A stretch of 64,000 nt of DNA from Ditylenchus dipsaci (GCA_004194705.1 SADC01001354.1:62001-126000); one strand, 5' to 3'. Counted from the first letter of the stretch, positions 51,026 through 62,820 are shown. Notes: a model not told the origin generated them from the sequence alone. Numbers and translations are program-made.

Positions 51026-53218
51026 TTAAGCAAAGCGCAACTGAAATATGTAAGAATTCTTCTGGTAAGGTTCGACGATGGGCGCATGATTGCAGAGAAT
51101 GAGTGCTTTTACTGCTTCTTCAACCGTACTGAATATGACAATCCCGGACGAACAGAGCTGATTTTTCTCCTGGATAGAGCTTTGCTTCGGCTTAATCGCG
51201 TGATTTTCGAATATCTAAATCTCACAGTTATAAAAATCATCAGAAAAATTATACGACCAGATCATTAAAAAATCAGTGGTATTTCAATGTTAACATTACC
51301 TTTCTTATCGACTAGTAGTCATGCCAGGAGGAGCACCATAGAATCGCAGAGAATTTGTTGGCTTCTGCACGGGAATTTTTGACGCATCTTCTGGATTGAC
51401 AAATCGTAGATTGATACTTTTGCTAAAGTCTGCATAGCACGAAGAGCCAACTGGCATCTTGAAAAGACGTTCCTTGGATGGCTTTTCATTACCTAAATCG
51501 AGGAGTCTAAAAACATATCTTGAATCAAAGATAAAGGCAAACTTTCTTAATCATCGATACGAATGTGATCTCCTTACCAAATGGTTTGCAGCCACTGAGA
51601 TGGTCAATGACACTTAAGAACAAAAATCTTAAAATATCGAGACACATGCATATCCTCATGCTACCTTTGCGCTTGTTCTCAGTTCTCATTTCAACTTGCA
51701 TCGTGCCCTCTCTCGTAAACAGAACCTGCCAATAAAAACAGTTGAGCGAAGACAAGATCGAAGCATTCAAAACCTACTTTAAGCAGTTCCATACAAGCAA
51801 GTAAATTAAAGACCCTTTGACAGTTGAAGTTGATTTGACTTAAACCATAGATCATTAGCAAGGGCGATATTTTCGAAGGGTGTTTCTCAAATCGAACCAT
51901 CTCATCAACAGGCAGTTTGAGCAGGTGCTTAAAAATGCTTCCTATTTGAACGCTTTCTTCTTCAGACACATCGCTTATCCATAGAGCAACCTAGAGTGAA
52001 ACCACTAAAAAGTCCAAGTAAGCAAAACCGTGTACCTCATCATTATCATCGTCAATTGCCACACGGCACACAGATCGCTTCAGTGTACCCATGGAATTGC
52101 TCGCCAGACATTGCGATCAGAGAGACTTTCCAATATTTGCTAAGCTTCTTGACATGAATTAGTTTCCTTCGATAAGGTCGTCTTGCTGTTTCGGGATCGA
52201 AATTGCCCACTGGCCCCCATTGAGATTGCTTTTATCCGTCACACAGCTCAATCCCATCCTTGAAGAACAGTAGCCACTTGTTATTGGCAGCTCGCAAGGA
52301 CGAAGGACACAGAAGTACAGCCAAATAAAATTCTGTTAAAGGGGCATGGTCGTGCCCGATGGGGAGAAAAGGCGCGAACCAGCAGTTCTTTTCTTTCTCG
52401 ATAAATTTTACATTCGTTCTCGTCTAGATTTTTTAAGTTTCTGTCTAGTTTTTAAAAGCAGGATAAGGTCATCTATATCAGATTTGACCCAGAACGAGTG
52501 AAAAATGGAGTGATTCGAAAAAATTCGAAAAAAAAACGCTGGTTAGCATGCCCTTTAACAGACACAAGTTGAAATTAAAAAATATTGCAAGAATAAGAAC
52601 ATAACTATATACAGGGTGTTTAAAGAATAACTGGTCATAACTTTTATATAGAGCGTTTTTCAAAATTCTGTTCCGCCATTCGTTCTTACTCGCCGACAAT
52701 ACTTTTTTAGTTTATAATACTATCTATTGACTATTTTCGCTTGGTCCACCTGTTGTTTGGGCCATGGACCGTAATGGTCTCCGAATGGTCAGGCCCAAAC
52801 CACAGGCAGGACCAAGCAAAAATTCTGCATTTTCCAACTCCCATACGGAAGATGACCTATCGAATGGATGGTTACATGAAAAACTCACATCCAAAATTGC
52901 TCGATGCTTTTGATCGCACCACCAAACTGCAATCTCTCAAACCATGATTTGGTCGTATTTTCCTCCGTCATGTACCATAGTGCCCATTTGCTGTTGAAAG
53001 ACTCTGAATGGAAGAGATCTGTAGCTGAACAACCTCCTTTCTTGCACGGACCATAAAGTCTAAAAATAATAATTGAGTGATAGGAAATTCCAGAGCTATA
53101 TGCTAACCGAATCTTCATGTAGATAGTCACGGACAACAATACTAGAATTCTTCGGAGTAATTTGCTCTGATTTTTTTACGCAATCGAAAGGAGAGGAAGC
53201 CATGTTTTCAATAGCCAT
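51026..53218 (-). CDS. eIF4E-like domain fused in frame to hnRNP L RRM3-RRM4 (eight exons)
   Basis: Minus-strand exons are 53218-53108, 53059-52889, 52332-52036, 51990-51778, 51725-51665, 51612-51543, 51506-51300 and 51214-51026. The first half is a cap-binding eIF4E/4EHP-type domain: SFNSKWALWYMTEENTTKSW, SIEQFW, RPCELPITSGY, LFFKDGIEL, NGGQWAIS, LIAMSGEQF and EVALWISDVSEEESVQIG. Exon 51990-51778 passes without a stop from the 4E C-terminus (FEKHPSKI) into LLMIYGLSQINFNCQRVFNL, the start of hnRNP L RRM3. Later exons give the rest of RRM3 (VIDHLSGCKPFGKEITF), the GSSCYADFSKS linker, and RRM4 (TNSLRFYGAPPGM, then SSGIVIFSTVEEAVKALI) to a TAA. Splice sites are good. Single-base indels are needed in the 4E part (three or more, 52050-52290) and near 51308. 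It is either a real fusion, a decayed chimera or a misjoined locus. Confidence 0.8.
52340..52554. mobile_element. TTAA-flanked (piggyBac-like) MITE beside a splice acceptor
   Basis: TTAA flanks AGGGGCATGGTCGTGCCCG on the left and GCTGGTTAGCATGCCCT on the right. On the minus strand its end plus the duplicated TTAA supplies CCCCTTTAACAG directly before exon 52332 of the eIF4E-like gene, so the element forms the pyrimidine tract of that acceptor. Confidence 0.75.
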
Positions 53219-53338
53219 CTGCGAGGTTTGCTGTAACTGAAAATATTTTCATTTTGCATGGGCAGGAAGCGCGAAAAACCAGAGAAGAGAGCAAGTTAAA
53301 TTGTTTGAATCAGTATTGACAGACTGCATATTTGACTA

Positions 53339-53757
53339 CAGTCGAACTCTCTATAGTGTACAACCCAAAAGTTCGTTCCCGCTAGGTCCGACACTTTTTT
53401 TAGCTCGATTTCAATTTTTTTGCTGATTCTTTTTTCACAGTCTGGCCGCAAATATCGTAAGGATTCCGATTTTGCCGATCGTTTTTCATTTGTCTATATA
53501 TTTTTCTCTAAAAAAGCAAACCTCCCAATAGTGTACATCTTATTTCAAAGTGGTGTACACTATATGGAGGTTTTGCTTTTTTAGAGAAAAAATATATAGA
53601 CAAATGAAAAACGATCGGCAAAATCGAATCCTTACGATATTTGCGGCAAGACTGTGAAAAAAGAATCAGCAAAAAAAATTGAAAATCGAGCTAAAAAAGT
53701 GTCGGACCCTAGGCGGGAACGAACTTTTGGGGTGTACACTATAGAGAGGTTCGACTG
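53339..53757. mobile_element. Pogo-like MITE, 419 bp, near-perfect foldback
   Basis: TA-flanked; CAGTCGAACTCTCTATAGTG on the left and CACTATAGAGAGGTTCGACTG on the right (last 20 bases are the complement with one change). The arms share GTTCGTTCCCGC, GTCCGACACTTTTTT and GCCGATCGTTTTTCATTTGTC with complements, and a central pair CCTCC-ATAGTGTACA. It belongs with the element at 10362-11857: both share CGTTCCCGC-TAGG-TCCGA and the CGATCGTTTTTCA motif. Confidence 0.88.
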
Positions 53758-53929
53758 TAGCAAACAAATTAGAAATTGAAAACCGGCCGCAAATCACGCG
53801 TCAACGACCAGAATGATTAGGAAGGCCGAACATGAAAGGGTCCAATTTGGGATTTAGGTAAATTTTGCGGGAAATTAAAAAACCTACCAATGACTTGAAA
53901 GCTAGTATCGGGTTGAAAACGGTGTCTTG

Positions 53930-54178
53930 CAGGGGTGCACCGGAAGTTCCGATTTCCGATTCCGATGTTTTTGGCTTCCGATTCCCGCTTTCCCAAAAAT
54001 GAATCAAATTTCGGAATTTTCGGAACAACATAGGCTCTCCTGATTCGAATTAAAAAATGCATTTTTGTTCCGATTTCCGATGTTTTTTGGGTTCCGAATT
54101 CCGATTTCCGATTCCGAAATTTTCGGAGTTCGATTCCGATTTCCGTTCCGATATTTTTCGTCTTCCGGTGCAACCCTG
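53930..54178. mobile_element. hAT MITE with TTCCGATTCCGA repeats
   Basis: Ends CAGGGGTGCACCGGAAG and CTTCCGGTGCAACCCTG, flanked by a perfect 8-bp duplication GTGTCTTG (53922-53929 and 54179-54186). The subterminal region is built of GATTTCCGATTCCGAT-type repeats. No coding content. Confidence 0.9.
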
Positions 54179-54219
54179 GTGTCTTGTCTTTTGAAATGTA
54201 TTTTTCACGCCCATCCCCC

Positions 54220-54479
54220 GGCTGTAAACCGAAATATACGCGCCAATTTGTACTTGGTCGTTTTGGTAGGCGATAGTTTTGGTACAAAATTTTTCAGTGA
54301 GAATTGTTTCGGTAAAAGATTTTTAGTAAGAAATTTTCGGTGACAGCACGAAAAACGGTATTTGTAAGAGATTTATAATACGCGGTTATTTCGGTAAGTA
54401 ATTTCTTGGTAACAGCTTGAAAAATATCGTACCAAAACGACCAAGTACCAAATTGGCGCGTATATTTCGGTGTACAGCC
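54220..54479. mobile_element. 260-bp MITE with GGCTGTA ends and 8-bp duplication
   Basis: Ends GGCTGTAAACCGAAATATAC and GTATATTTCGGTGTACAGCC, flanked by CATCCCCC at 54212-54219 and 54480-54487. Inner arms pair GCGCCAATTTGTACTTGGTC with GACCAAGTACCAAATTGGCG, and CGGTAA-type repeats fill the middle. The 8-bp duplication suggests a hAT-like mechanism. Confidence 0.85.
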
Positions 54480-54512
54480 CATCCCCCATGACGCGGAAAA
54501 GTGTGACTGTGA

Positions 54513-57500
54513 CAGTGTTTCAAAAATCACAGTCACAGTCACCCCACAGTGAGGGTCACACCTCACTTCACACTCACAGTCACACTAAAATCACACTCAC
54601 ACTTGATGTGAGTGTGATTTTAAGTGTGACTGTGACTTTAGTGTGAGTGCGATTTTAAATGTGAGTGTGATTTAGTGTGAGTGTGACTGTGAGTGTGATT
54701 TTGGTGTGATGTGAGTGTGATTATCACAGTGAGACAGTGTGAGTGTGATTTTTGTCTCACGGTGTGATCCTCATGCCAGTGTTTGAGCATTACTTTTAGT
54801 TAGCGATTCCGATTCCAGATACTTTCTCAAAATATTTTCAGGGTACTTCGATGTAGCTTCTGCTTCGTGAACATATCGTCTGTATACAGTCGTCCCAGTC
54901 GTACATATTTCATTAATTTTCAATTTTGACGGCAACCCTTAATATAACTATTCACCTCCTCAATGTTTATTTTTTATTTTTCCAAATGACATTACACGTT
55001 TTCACAAAATCGATGCAGTAGCAACTAACTGCGCATTTAATAATTCAAAGGATGCTTTATTTTCTGTGGGTTGCTGTAGCCATCCCTGCCTGAGAAAGTA
55101 TGCGCTCTATTGGTGTACTCGTAGCTGGAATCGAGAGAGCTTCAAGCGCGAGAATCGCAATCGGCCTAGTGTCCTAAACCATACAACGTAACTCATTACA
55201 CTTCTTAAAGCTTACTGAATTCAAGAATGACGTCCAGTATTTGAGAGAATCAATGGAATCGCCGCAGAAGAATTTGCACTAAGCACCCTGCTCATCATTT
55301 CAATCAGCAAAGAATTCGGCGAAATCTCTAATCTTGCTTGCTTAGCAGATTGTTTCTGCAAACACCTCTCCCAGCAATTGATCAAGCGTAGAGTTCATCT
55401 GAGAATGAAATGAGTTCTCTACTTGCTCAGGCCCAACATCATGCCCTATCTTAACACAAACAAAAAATTACAAGGACCATATAATTTCTACTTGCCAGAT
55501 TTTGAATTCGCTCATAGCCACTTTATAATCACTCGGACTGAGAAGGATCAAGTAGGATCAAGTGCTGTAGCGACAAAAAAGATTGAATCAAAATTGTTAG
55601 ATTCACTGTCCATCATCCAGCTGAAACGAGAGTCGAGAAAACCTTTGAACTTAAGACTGATTTCAGGAGATGACCATTGCTCTGAATGTTCGTAGACTTT
55701 TGAATGCGAAAATTTGCGAAAATTTACCTGGAAGTTGATAAGGACTTGAATATGCCTTTAGGTACCATAACAACGAGAAATTGAAACTTTTTTTCACAAT
55801 GGATTCTGCAAAGCAGTCCACAAAGATCTTCACCAAGACGTATAGATCACGAAGAAGATAGCAAGAAAATTTAATGAGTGCAACTTTCGCATTCAAAACG
55901 TACTTCAACTTCAGACTCAGTAGGGTATTCCCACTTCTTGCGTTTAGCAATTTGCAAAACAAATCTTGGAGCTCAAGAATTTCTTCACAACCACAATTTG
56001 AGAAGCCCAGCGTGTTTTGGAAGGCGAGACCAGTTTACGCCGCAAAGATTTTTCAGTTCCTAATATTTTTATAATTATTTAGTTACAAGTTTAGTAGGAC
56101 TATACTTCAGTGCGGTTGCTCAAAAACGCCTTTTAAGTATTTTTTTCGACGTAATTCAATGTGAAACGTTCAAAAAAACATGTTTTTAGGTGTGGGAAAA
56201 CCAAAAACCGAAAAAAAATTTTGGAAAATTTTCATTTTTTGGTCTAAAATTGGTATTTTTCGGTCTTTTTCACAGTGTTCGATTTCCGGACAAGGCAAAA
56301 ATATTGTGCATATTACATGTTTTATTCTCGATTCATTTCTAGGGTGAGCTAGTGTGCGCATCTCTAACTCTCAGCCCCTACGCCCCTCCAAGGGCGTAGG
56401 GGCTTGGGGCTTGGAGTTGAGATGCGCACACAAGCGCACCCTAGAAACCAAACACTCGATAAGCAATTATGCATATATAACATGCATAATACTTTTTTAT
56501 GCAGTAGGCCCTGCAAATCAAAGCATGTTTATATTTCATTTTTGGTTCATTCATTTTATAAAAAATATATAAAAAAGGACAGTTAGAAGTCTTTGTATTA
56601 TCATAAATAGCTTATCTTATCAAAATTTAAAAATTTGCCTTGGTCCCCCAAGGCAAAACCAAAAAACACGAAAATTTTTTTTTGGTTTTTGATTTTTCCC
56701 ACACCTTAAAACATGTTTTTGAACGTTTCACATTGAATTACGTCGAAAAAAATACTTAAAACGCGTTTTGAGCAACCGCACTAAAGTATAGTTAGCCCAA
56801 GTTTATAGATACCTCTTTTGCGCCAGTAGAGTGTTGAAACTTTCCGGTAAGATGACAGAGTGTGGAGTAGCCGGTATGCGATCCAACACAGTCTTTGAAT
56901 CTGCTTACTTACTGAATGGCTAATAAGCTAATAAGAAAAAAATTAACCGCTGACACCTGCATATAGTTTTACCTGAAACCATATCCATAGTTGCTGAAGT
57001 AAAATAAAACAAAATGAACATCAGCAAAAAGAGCTTACCTCTCGACACTCGCTGCACTTCCACTTATTTGCCCCAACGAATTGTGAAACTTGTCCCAGAT
57101 TGGGTTTCTTCGGCGTTTCTTTGCACCAGACTTTTCAGAACCCGGTTAATTGACTCAGACATCTAAAAGGATGTATGAGAATAATGATTTTAATAATAAA
57201 GCGACAAGCAACAGTACCAAGCCTATTGAGAAAATAAAGTAAGATTTATACACAGAGTCAAAATCACACGCTGGGATGAGGATCACACTGTGAGACAAAA
57301 ATCACACTCACACTGTCTCACTGTGATAATCACACTCACATCACACCAAAATCACACTCACAGTCACACTCACACTAAAATCACACTCACATTTAAAATC
57401 ACACTCACACTAAAGTCACAGTCACACTTAAAATCACACTCACATCAAGTGTGAGTGTGATTTTAGTGTGACTGTGAGCTCCACTGTGATTTTACAGTGT

Positions 57501-57536
57501 GAGTGTGAGGTGTGACTGTGATTTTTGAAAACACTG
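54513..57536 (-). mobile_element. hAT transposon with transposase exons and GTGAGTGTGA arrays
   Basis: The element has ends CAGTGTTTCAAAAATCAC and GTGATTTTTGAAAACACTG, with ACTGTGA on both flanks. Each end has an array of about 250 bp of GTGAGTGTGATTTTA-like units in opposite orientation (54520-54770 and 57275-57530), both leading inward to TTTTGTCTCACGGTGTGATCC or its complement. On the minus strand, coding segments include an N-terminal BED-finger region near 57150-57010 (RRRNPIWDKFHN, then ANKWKCSECRE) and the diagnostic hAT C-terminal dimerisation motif near 55180-55070 (LALEALSIPATSTPIERILS then QAGMATATHR), preceded by an exon ending SLKYWTSFLNS at 55207. The catalytic core exons are not securely read. 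Stops and small indels make it probably inactive, or sequenced with errors. Confidence 0.88.
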
Positions 57537-59086
57537 ACTGTGACGGATGCTTCAAATTTAAAGTGTCATATGCTTTCATTTCTACTTTCATACAATTTAA
57601 GGGGGGGGGGAACTTTATATATGCATCTTGTCGACCCTCTTGTAGAATATTCAAGTCCCTCTGGGGGTGTTTTAATTTACTTTTTAATAAGTTTTTGACT
57701 TTTAGGTCCGAAAATCATCGAGCAATCGATTGCAACTATTTCAGCACTGATTGTTGTCATCAACTGCCTCAATTTTGCGATTTTTTACAAATGACCACCA
57801 AAATAGAGGAAACCAGCCAAAATGATGCGTTTTTGGACTAATAAAGCCTGAGCCTCTACCAACTTTATTTATTTGTCCACGCGTTTAATGACTTTCTAGA
57901 GTCAGATTATTTCATGGTAACAAGATAGAAATTTTTCACACGAAAATCACTTCAGAAAAACAAGGTAGCTAGCGAAGGTTTGACCCGGGAAGAAATGAGT
58001 ACTATTGAGGGGTAGTATTTCAGGGGAATTGATATTTTTTTGCGATTTCAATTTACATTATTTTACAACCGTATGCTGAAAATGACGGCAAGAAGCTGGG
58101 CTACATTTTGAGTGTAAGGTTGCAAATGAGTATGTAAATTAAAATTGGGAAAAGCGTCAGTTCCAGGATACTACCGAAAAGTGCTGGGATAGTCATATTG
58201 AAGATTTCATCGAATTGGACATTGTTCAACGATTTTTAAATTTTAACTTTTACTTTATACTAACGTTCATCTGTATAATAGATCAAATGAAAGCGCGGAA
58301 CCTTGGCTACAATTTGACACTAAACTTGTAAAAAGGGAGAAAAAACAGGGTTTGCACCCAGTGGTAGTCGAACCTGTGACTTAAGGCGATGCGTATATAA
58401 AATTACTATTGAGGGGTAGGATTTCAGTATTATTTGGGAATTGATATTAAATTAATATTATATACCCCAGAAGCCAAACCCCTCGCCCCCGAACGGCGCG
58501 CAGGGCTTGGTTGGTTAGAGATGCGCGCACTCACTTACCTTGGACATAATTCCGAGTTAGACTCTTGATCATAATATGCATACCGAGTCTCTTTCTGCCC
58601 AGCTTCTTTATTGAGAACTTAGTTGGATAGATAACTACCTATCTCTTCCTTAAAGTACATTTACTTGAAAAATATTTCTCATAAAGGTGTTTGGGCATGA
58701 GTTTTCCAGGGGCGGAACGACTATTTTAATTAATGTAGGATAATAAGAACTGAGGACGGAACGGCCAAGGACGAAACTTCAAGGACGAAACGGCCCCGAG
58801 GACGAAACGTCGCGTACCCTACTACTATTGTTACTACGTCCCTGAAGTCAAAATGCGTTATCTACCCACCACACATGCAAATACATATAAGATGTTGTAT
58901 TTATTTTGCCTCAGATGAAGAGTACTGCCTAAAGCTGAAACAGAATCAAATGAATGTTCTATCATACGGTAGCCAAATATGCCGACCCATTCTTTAATCT
59001 AGAGAATTATCACCGAATCACCAAAAAAAATTTCGATACCAAACTTCAAGAAAATTTTGCTTTTTTTTGGAAATGATAATGCGATG
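57537..59086. other. Stretch without a recognised gene
   Basis: A poly-G run lies at 57601-57610. A B-box-like GGTTCGACTACCACTGG on the minus strand sits at 58355-58372, next to a possible tRNA-derived fragment. One copy of the structured CTAAG/GTAAG repeat lies at 58480-58610 on the minus strand. At 58755-58812 there are three copies of GGACGAAACGGCC-like sequence followed by CGCGTACCCTA, probably a hAT right end. Confidence 0.45.
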
Positions 59087-59840
59087 TAGAGCTGACGATT
59101 TGGCTGTTGCGATATATTTTTGCGATATTTTTGTTCACGATCAAATGCGATATGCGATATGCGATATATCCAAAATGATGATGCGATATATCGCTGCGAT
59201 ATGCGATATTTTTCCACAGAGGTGAGCAAAGCCTTAAAAAAATTCTGCGGCGGTCAAGCCGCCGCAGAATTACTATTTATTTGTGACTAATCAAGCAGAC
59301 TAACTCCAATGAACAATTTTGTTTAACATTATTTTTCACATTTCCACCTTGCATCCATCATCATCCTCACATAACATCACCTAATACTTAAAATTCAATT
59401 CTTTCAGATTCTGTTCAAAAAGAGCAACATCTCCGCATTCTGTTTCAGTTTCCACAGTAGGCTCATCTAGAAATATATGCCCTTAACACGCTGCCAACAA
59501 ACATCAAAAGAAATTGCACAGAAGAGAAAAATCACAGACGCAGAACAGCACAGGACAATAGAAATAACAATGCGGCGACACTAGGCGAAGATTCGCCAAA
59601 ATTCGCTCAAAAACAAAAAATCGGCAAAAATCGGGCAAAAATCTAAAATTTTCACAAAATCGTGTCAAATTTTAGGCGAAAAATGTCAAAATCGGCTTGC
59701 GATATATCTCACCCGATGCGATGCGATATTCGATATTTTCAAAATGGCCGGTGCGATATTTGCGATCGATATTTTTGGCTAAAATTTTGGTGCGATCGAT
59801 CGATATTTGCGATGCGATATATCGATCGTCGTCAGCTCTA
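59087..59840. mobile_element. hAT-type element with TGCGATATATCG repeats
   Basis: Ends TAGAGCTGACGATTTGGC and GATCGTCGTCAGCTCTA, flanked by a perfect 8-bp duplication ATGCGATG (59079-59086 and 59841-59848). Subterminal regions are built of GCGATATGCGATATATC-like repeats. The interior includes a perfect 12-bp-stem hairpin at 59242-59270 and no transposase frame. Confidence 0.88.
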
Positions 59841-59848
59841 ATGCGATG

Positions 59849-61290
59849 ATAATGATAATCTCTTAAATGAAAATAAGAAATGTTAAACTAAAAAATTAAA
59901 AGAAATTTGCACAAAAAATAGAAGGATCAATAAAACTTTTTTAGAGGCACTACGAGCACATCAGAGCCAGATTCCAGCAATTTTTGCAAATAAGTTGCTG
60001 AATGATTGCGTCATTCATATGAAATCATGTTTGTGCATATCTAGGGCAAAAAACCTTCAATGAATTTTTAAATAAAAAATGAATGCTCACATGACCATCC
60101 ACATGACTGCTAGATGATTTTTCCGCTTGGTCGTTATTTTAGTGCTGTTCTTACTATGACGTCTTTAGCAAGGTAGGTGAAACTTTTAGCGACTCCTCAG
60201 ATTTAGTGCTATCAAAGTCGTCATGGCTTGCTCTTCGGTGCACACCAAGCTGTTGGGCACATATATCATAGAAAAAACCATGCAAAGGTGCTACCACATT
60301 AGCAAAAGAGGCGTGTAACATCTAACACATGCAGCTTTTTAAACTCATGATTTGTGAATATTTACACAACTGATTTTTTAAGGTTTTCACTATTAATATT
60401 AAATAAAATGCCATCAGTTCTATTAATTGTGCTTTGCTTATCAACTCTTGATTTTCGTAATTTTATTGTGTATTTTTTCATTTTAACACGGGAATTTCAG
60501 ACTTTCATAACGCTTCCTATAAGAATTTTATGACATGCTAAGCACGGATATAAAAAAATCGTACGTAATAACTTGGGTGCGATTCCTTGAGGGGGGGGGA
60601 GGGGGGGCTGTGTAAGCTGTTAAGGAGACAGTCTTGACACGAAAGGAACAATCTTTTTTTGTTCTTATATGTGATTTTAGAGCCACATTCTGTCGAAAAC
60701 TCGGTTTTGCAATCCATACAAACTTGTGCGAAATTAAAGCTGTATGAGCATTGTCAATATCAGAATTTCCGAATTAATTCAAAAAATGAGCGCTAGTAGC
60801 GAATACAATCCCCCCTCCCCAGAATCCGATTTTTTAAAAATTGCTGTAACTACCCTTGCAAACAACAAGTTCAGGATTAGCCTAGACTTGGGGGTAGGCC
60901 AGCGTACGGAAGTTGTGACTAATAAAGAGTTTGCGCACATTTTTCGGGGTCTGGGACATAAATTTGGTACTTTTTTACTAAAGTAAAAAAGATGAAAATA
61001 ATTGGGAGGGGCTATTCGCTACAGGGTCAAAAAATGCTCTAAAAATAAATTGGAAAAGAAAGAAACATCGAAAAAGGTGATTAGTATTTTATTGCGTTAT
61101 CGATTTTAGTGCATTTTGGAAGGAATTTAGAACTACTGATAATGTTTGATTCTACTTTTAATTGTGTACCACTTTCTCTGACATCGCAACACCGAGTTTT
61201 CGACAAAATGTTTCTCCAAAACCACATTTAAAAACAAAAAACATGGACTAATCCTTTCGTGTCAACATTATCTTCTTAACACTGTCATGC
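59849..61290. other. Stretch without a recognised gene
   Basis: A plus-strand open frame at 60744-60986 (starting MSIVNIRISELIQKMSASS, with SLDLGVGQRTEVV) ends at a TAA and has no domain I recognise. A G-rich run (GGGGGGGGGAGGGGGGG) lies at 60592-60608. Facing motifs CTTGACACGAAAGGA (60634) and CCTTTCGTGTCAA (61254) suggest these are the ends of one repeat of about 630 bp that contains this frame. Confidence 0.35.
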
Positions 61291-61294
61291 TTAA

Positions 61295-61517
61295 GGGCCA
61301 TTGCATCTCCGACAACGGTTGTCCCACCAATTCAAATTTTTTCTGAATCATTGAACTCTGTACGAATTTTTCAACTTGATTTCTAACAAAACTATACCTA
61401 AAATAAATTCTAGGCTTGTTTTGTTAAAAACAAGTTGAAAAATCCGTACAGAAGTGAATGATTAAACACGATAATTTAAATTGGCGGGGGACAATTCAAA
61501 ACAGGTGGCAATGGCCT
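61295..61517. mobile_element. TTAA-flanked (piggyBac-like) MITE, 223 bp
   Basis: TTAA flanks GGGCCATTGCATCTCCGAC and AGGTGGCAATGGCCT. Inner arms pair ACGAATTTTTCAACTTG with CAAGTTGAAAAATCCGT and a central TTCTAGGCTTGTTTTG. No coding content. Confidence 0.75.
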
Positions 61518-61836
61518 TTAAGTGTAACAAGTCAAACTTGTGATGCAGAATTGGAACTGGAAATGGAAATTTCAAAAAATCACAGTATTTTTTTCTTTTG
61601 AACATTTTTCTTCATTTTGAGCTATTTTTTACATTCCAATATACAAGTAATATACTTTTCGACGCATGATTACACGCGCTTTTATCGTAGAGAAAATAAT
61701 CTGCAAGTGATGTTAAAATTTTCGAGAATCACGTGGCTAAATGGGAATATGTGTTTTTTAAATACATTTTTTCACTATAAAGACAGAATTTTATAAGAGA
61801 TGAAGGAGGTCACTCTGATTTTTCTTTCTTTATTTG

Positions 61837-62390
61837 AAAGCGCTACTGATTTGCATCGTATAGTGCAAAAAAGTTTGGTAAATGTTGTCCATCTAGGAAG
61901 TTACGCTAAAATGAAGTAAAGTAAAGGCTGTGAAATTTTGACTTTTTGAAAATTTATCAAGGAATTTTTTTTCACTGACATTTGCAAATTCTGAAGACAG
62001 ATTCGTGCTCAGCGTGGTTGATTTGCTTATAGAAGTGCAGTCAGATAATTAAAAGAAAGTCACCAAAAAATCGAGATTTTGCCTTGGCCCCCCCTGTGTG
62101 GTTAAAAGGCAAAATCATAAGAGGGGACCAAGGCAAAATCTCGATTTTTTGATGACTTCTTTAATATCTGACTGCACTTCTATAAGCAAATCAACCACGC
62201 TGAAAACGAATATGTTTCAGAATTTGCAAATTGTCAATAAAAATGAATTTCCTTGATAAATTTTCAAAAAGTCAAAATTTCACAGCCTCCACTTTACGTC
62301 ATTTCAGCGTAACTTCATAGAGGGACAACATTTACAAACTTTTTGCATCATCCGATCAAATCAGTAGCGCTTTCAAATAAAAAAGAAAAA
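61837..62390. repeat. Long palindrome of about 550 bp
   Basis: Arms of about 245 bp pair GAAAGCGCTACTGATTTG with CAAATCAGTAGCGCTTTC, AGTGCAGTCAGATA with TATCTGACTGCACT, and AAATCGAGATTTTGCC with GGCAAAATCTCGATTTT. The spacer holds CCTTGGCCCCCCC and GGGGACCAAGG. The outer flanks CTTTATTTGAAAGCGC and GCGCTTTCAAATAAAAAAG extend the pairing. Confidence 0.8.
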
Positions 62391-62479
62391 TCCGAGTAAC
62401 CCCATGACACTTTCAAAAGCCCACATTTCCAATGATACCCTCTTTTCCGGAAATTTTTTTTTCTTGTGTAAAAATAGTA

Positions 62480-62820
62480 GGAGATCTTATCATACCTTAG
62501 ACACAAATCACTCGAAAGTGACTCTGGATGCATGAGAAAGCTTGCATACCAGAGTCTCTGTATGCGGCAGGCCCCAGTATTCAAAACTATGTTCAACGTC
62601 GTCTTTTTTGTTCAAAACTAGCCCGTTTTTGGTAAATTTCCACCCCAAGAGAGCCCTAAATCTCTTTAAAAATGGTCAAAATGGCTAATTTTGGGTGGTT
62701 CCAAAACTAAATTTTTTTTGACCATAACTCAAAAATAATGTCTTTTTCGAGCTTCTGAGGGTGTATTTAGGGTGTTTGGGAACATTTAAAAAAAATTAGA
62801 GGTGGGGGTATATGCAAGTA
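62480..62820 (-). repeat. Copy of the structured CTAAG/GTATG repeat with flanks shared with 27655-28315
   Basis: On the minus strand this reads GATGTTGAACATAGTTTTG-like sequence, then ACTGGGGCCTGCCGCATA, ACTCTGGTATGCAAGC, CCAGAGTCACTTTCGAGTG and TGTGTCTAAGGTATG. The outward part (62690-62790) matches the arm of the 27655-28315 element (AAAATAATGTCTTTTT, AGGGTGTTTGGGAAC). Confidence 0.7.
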
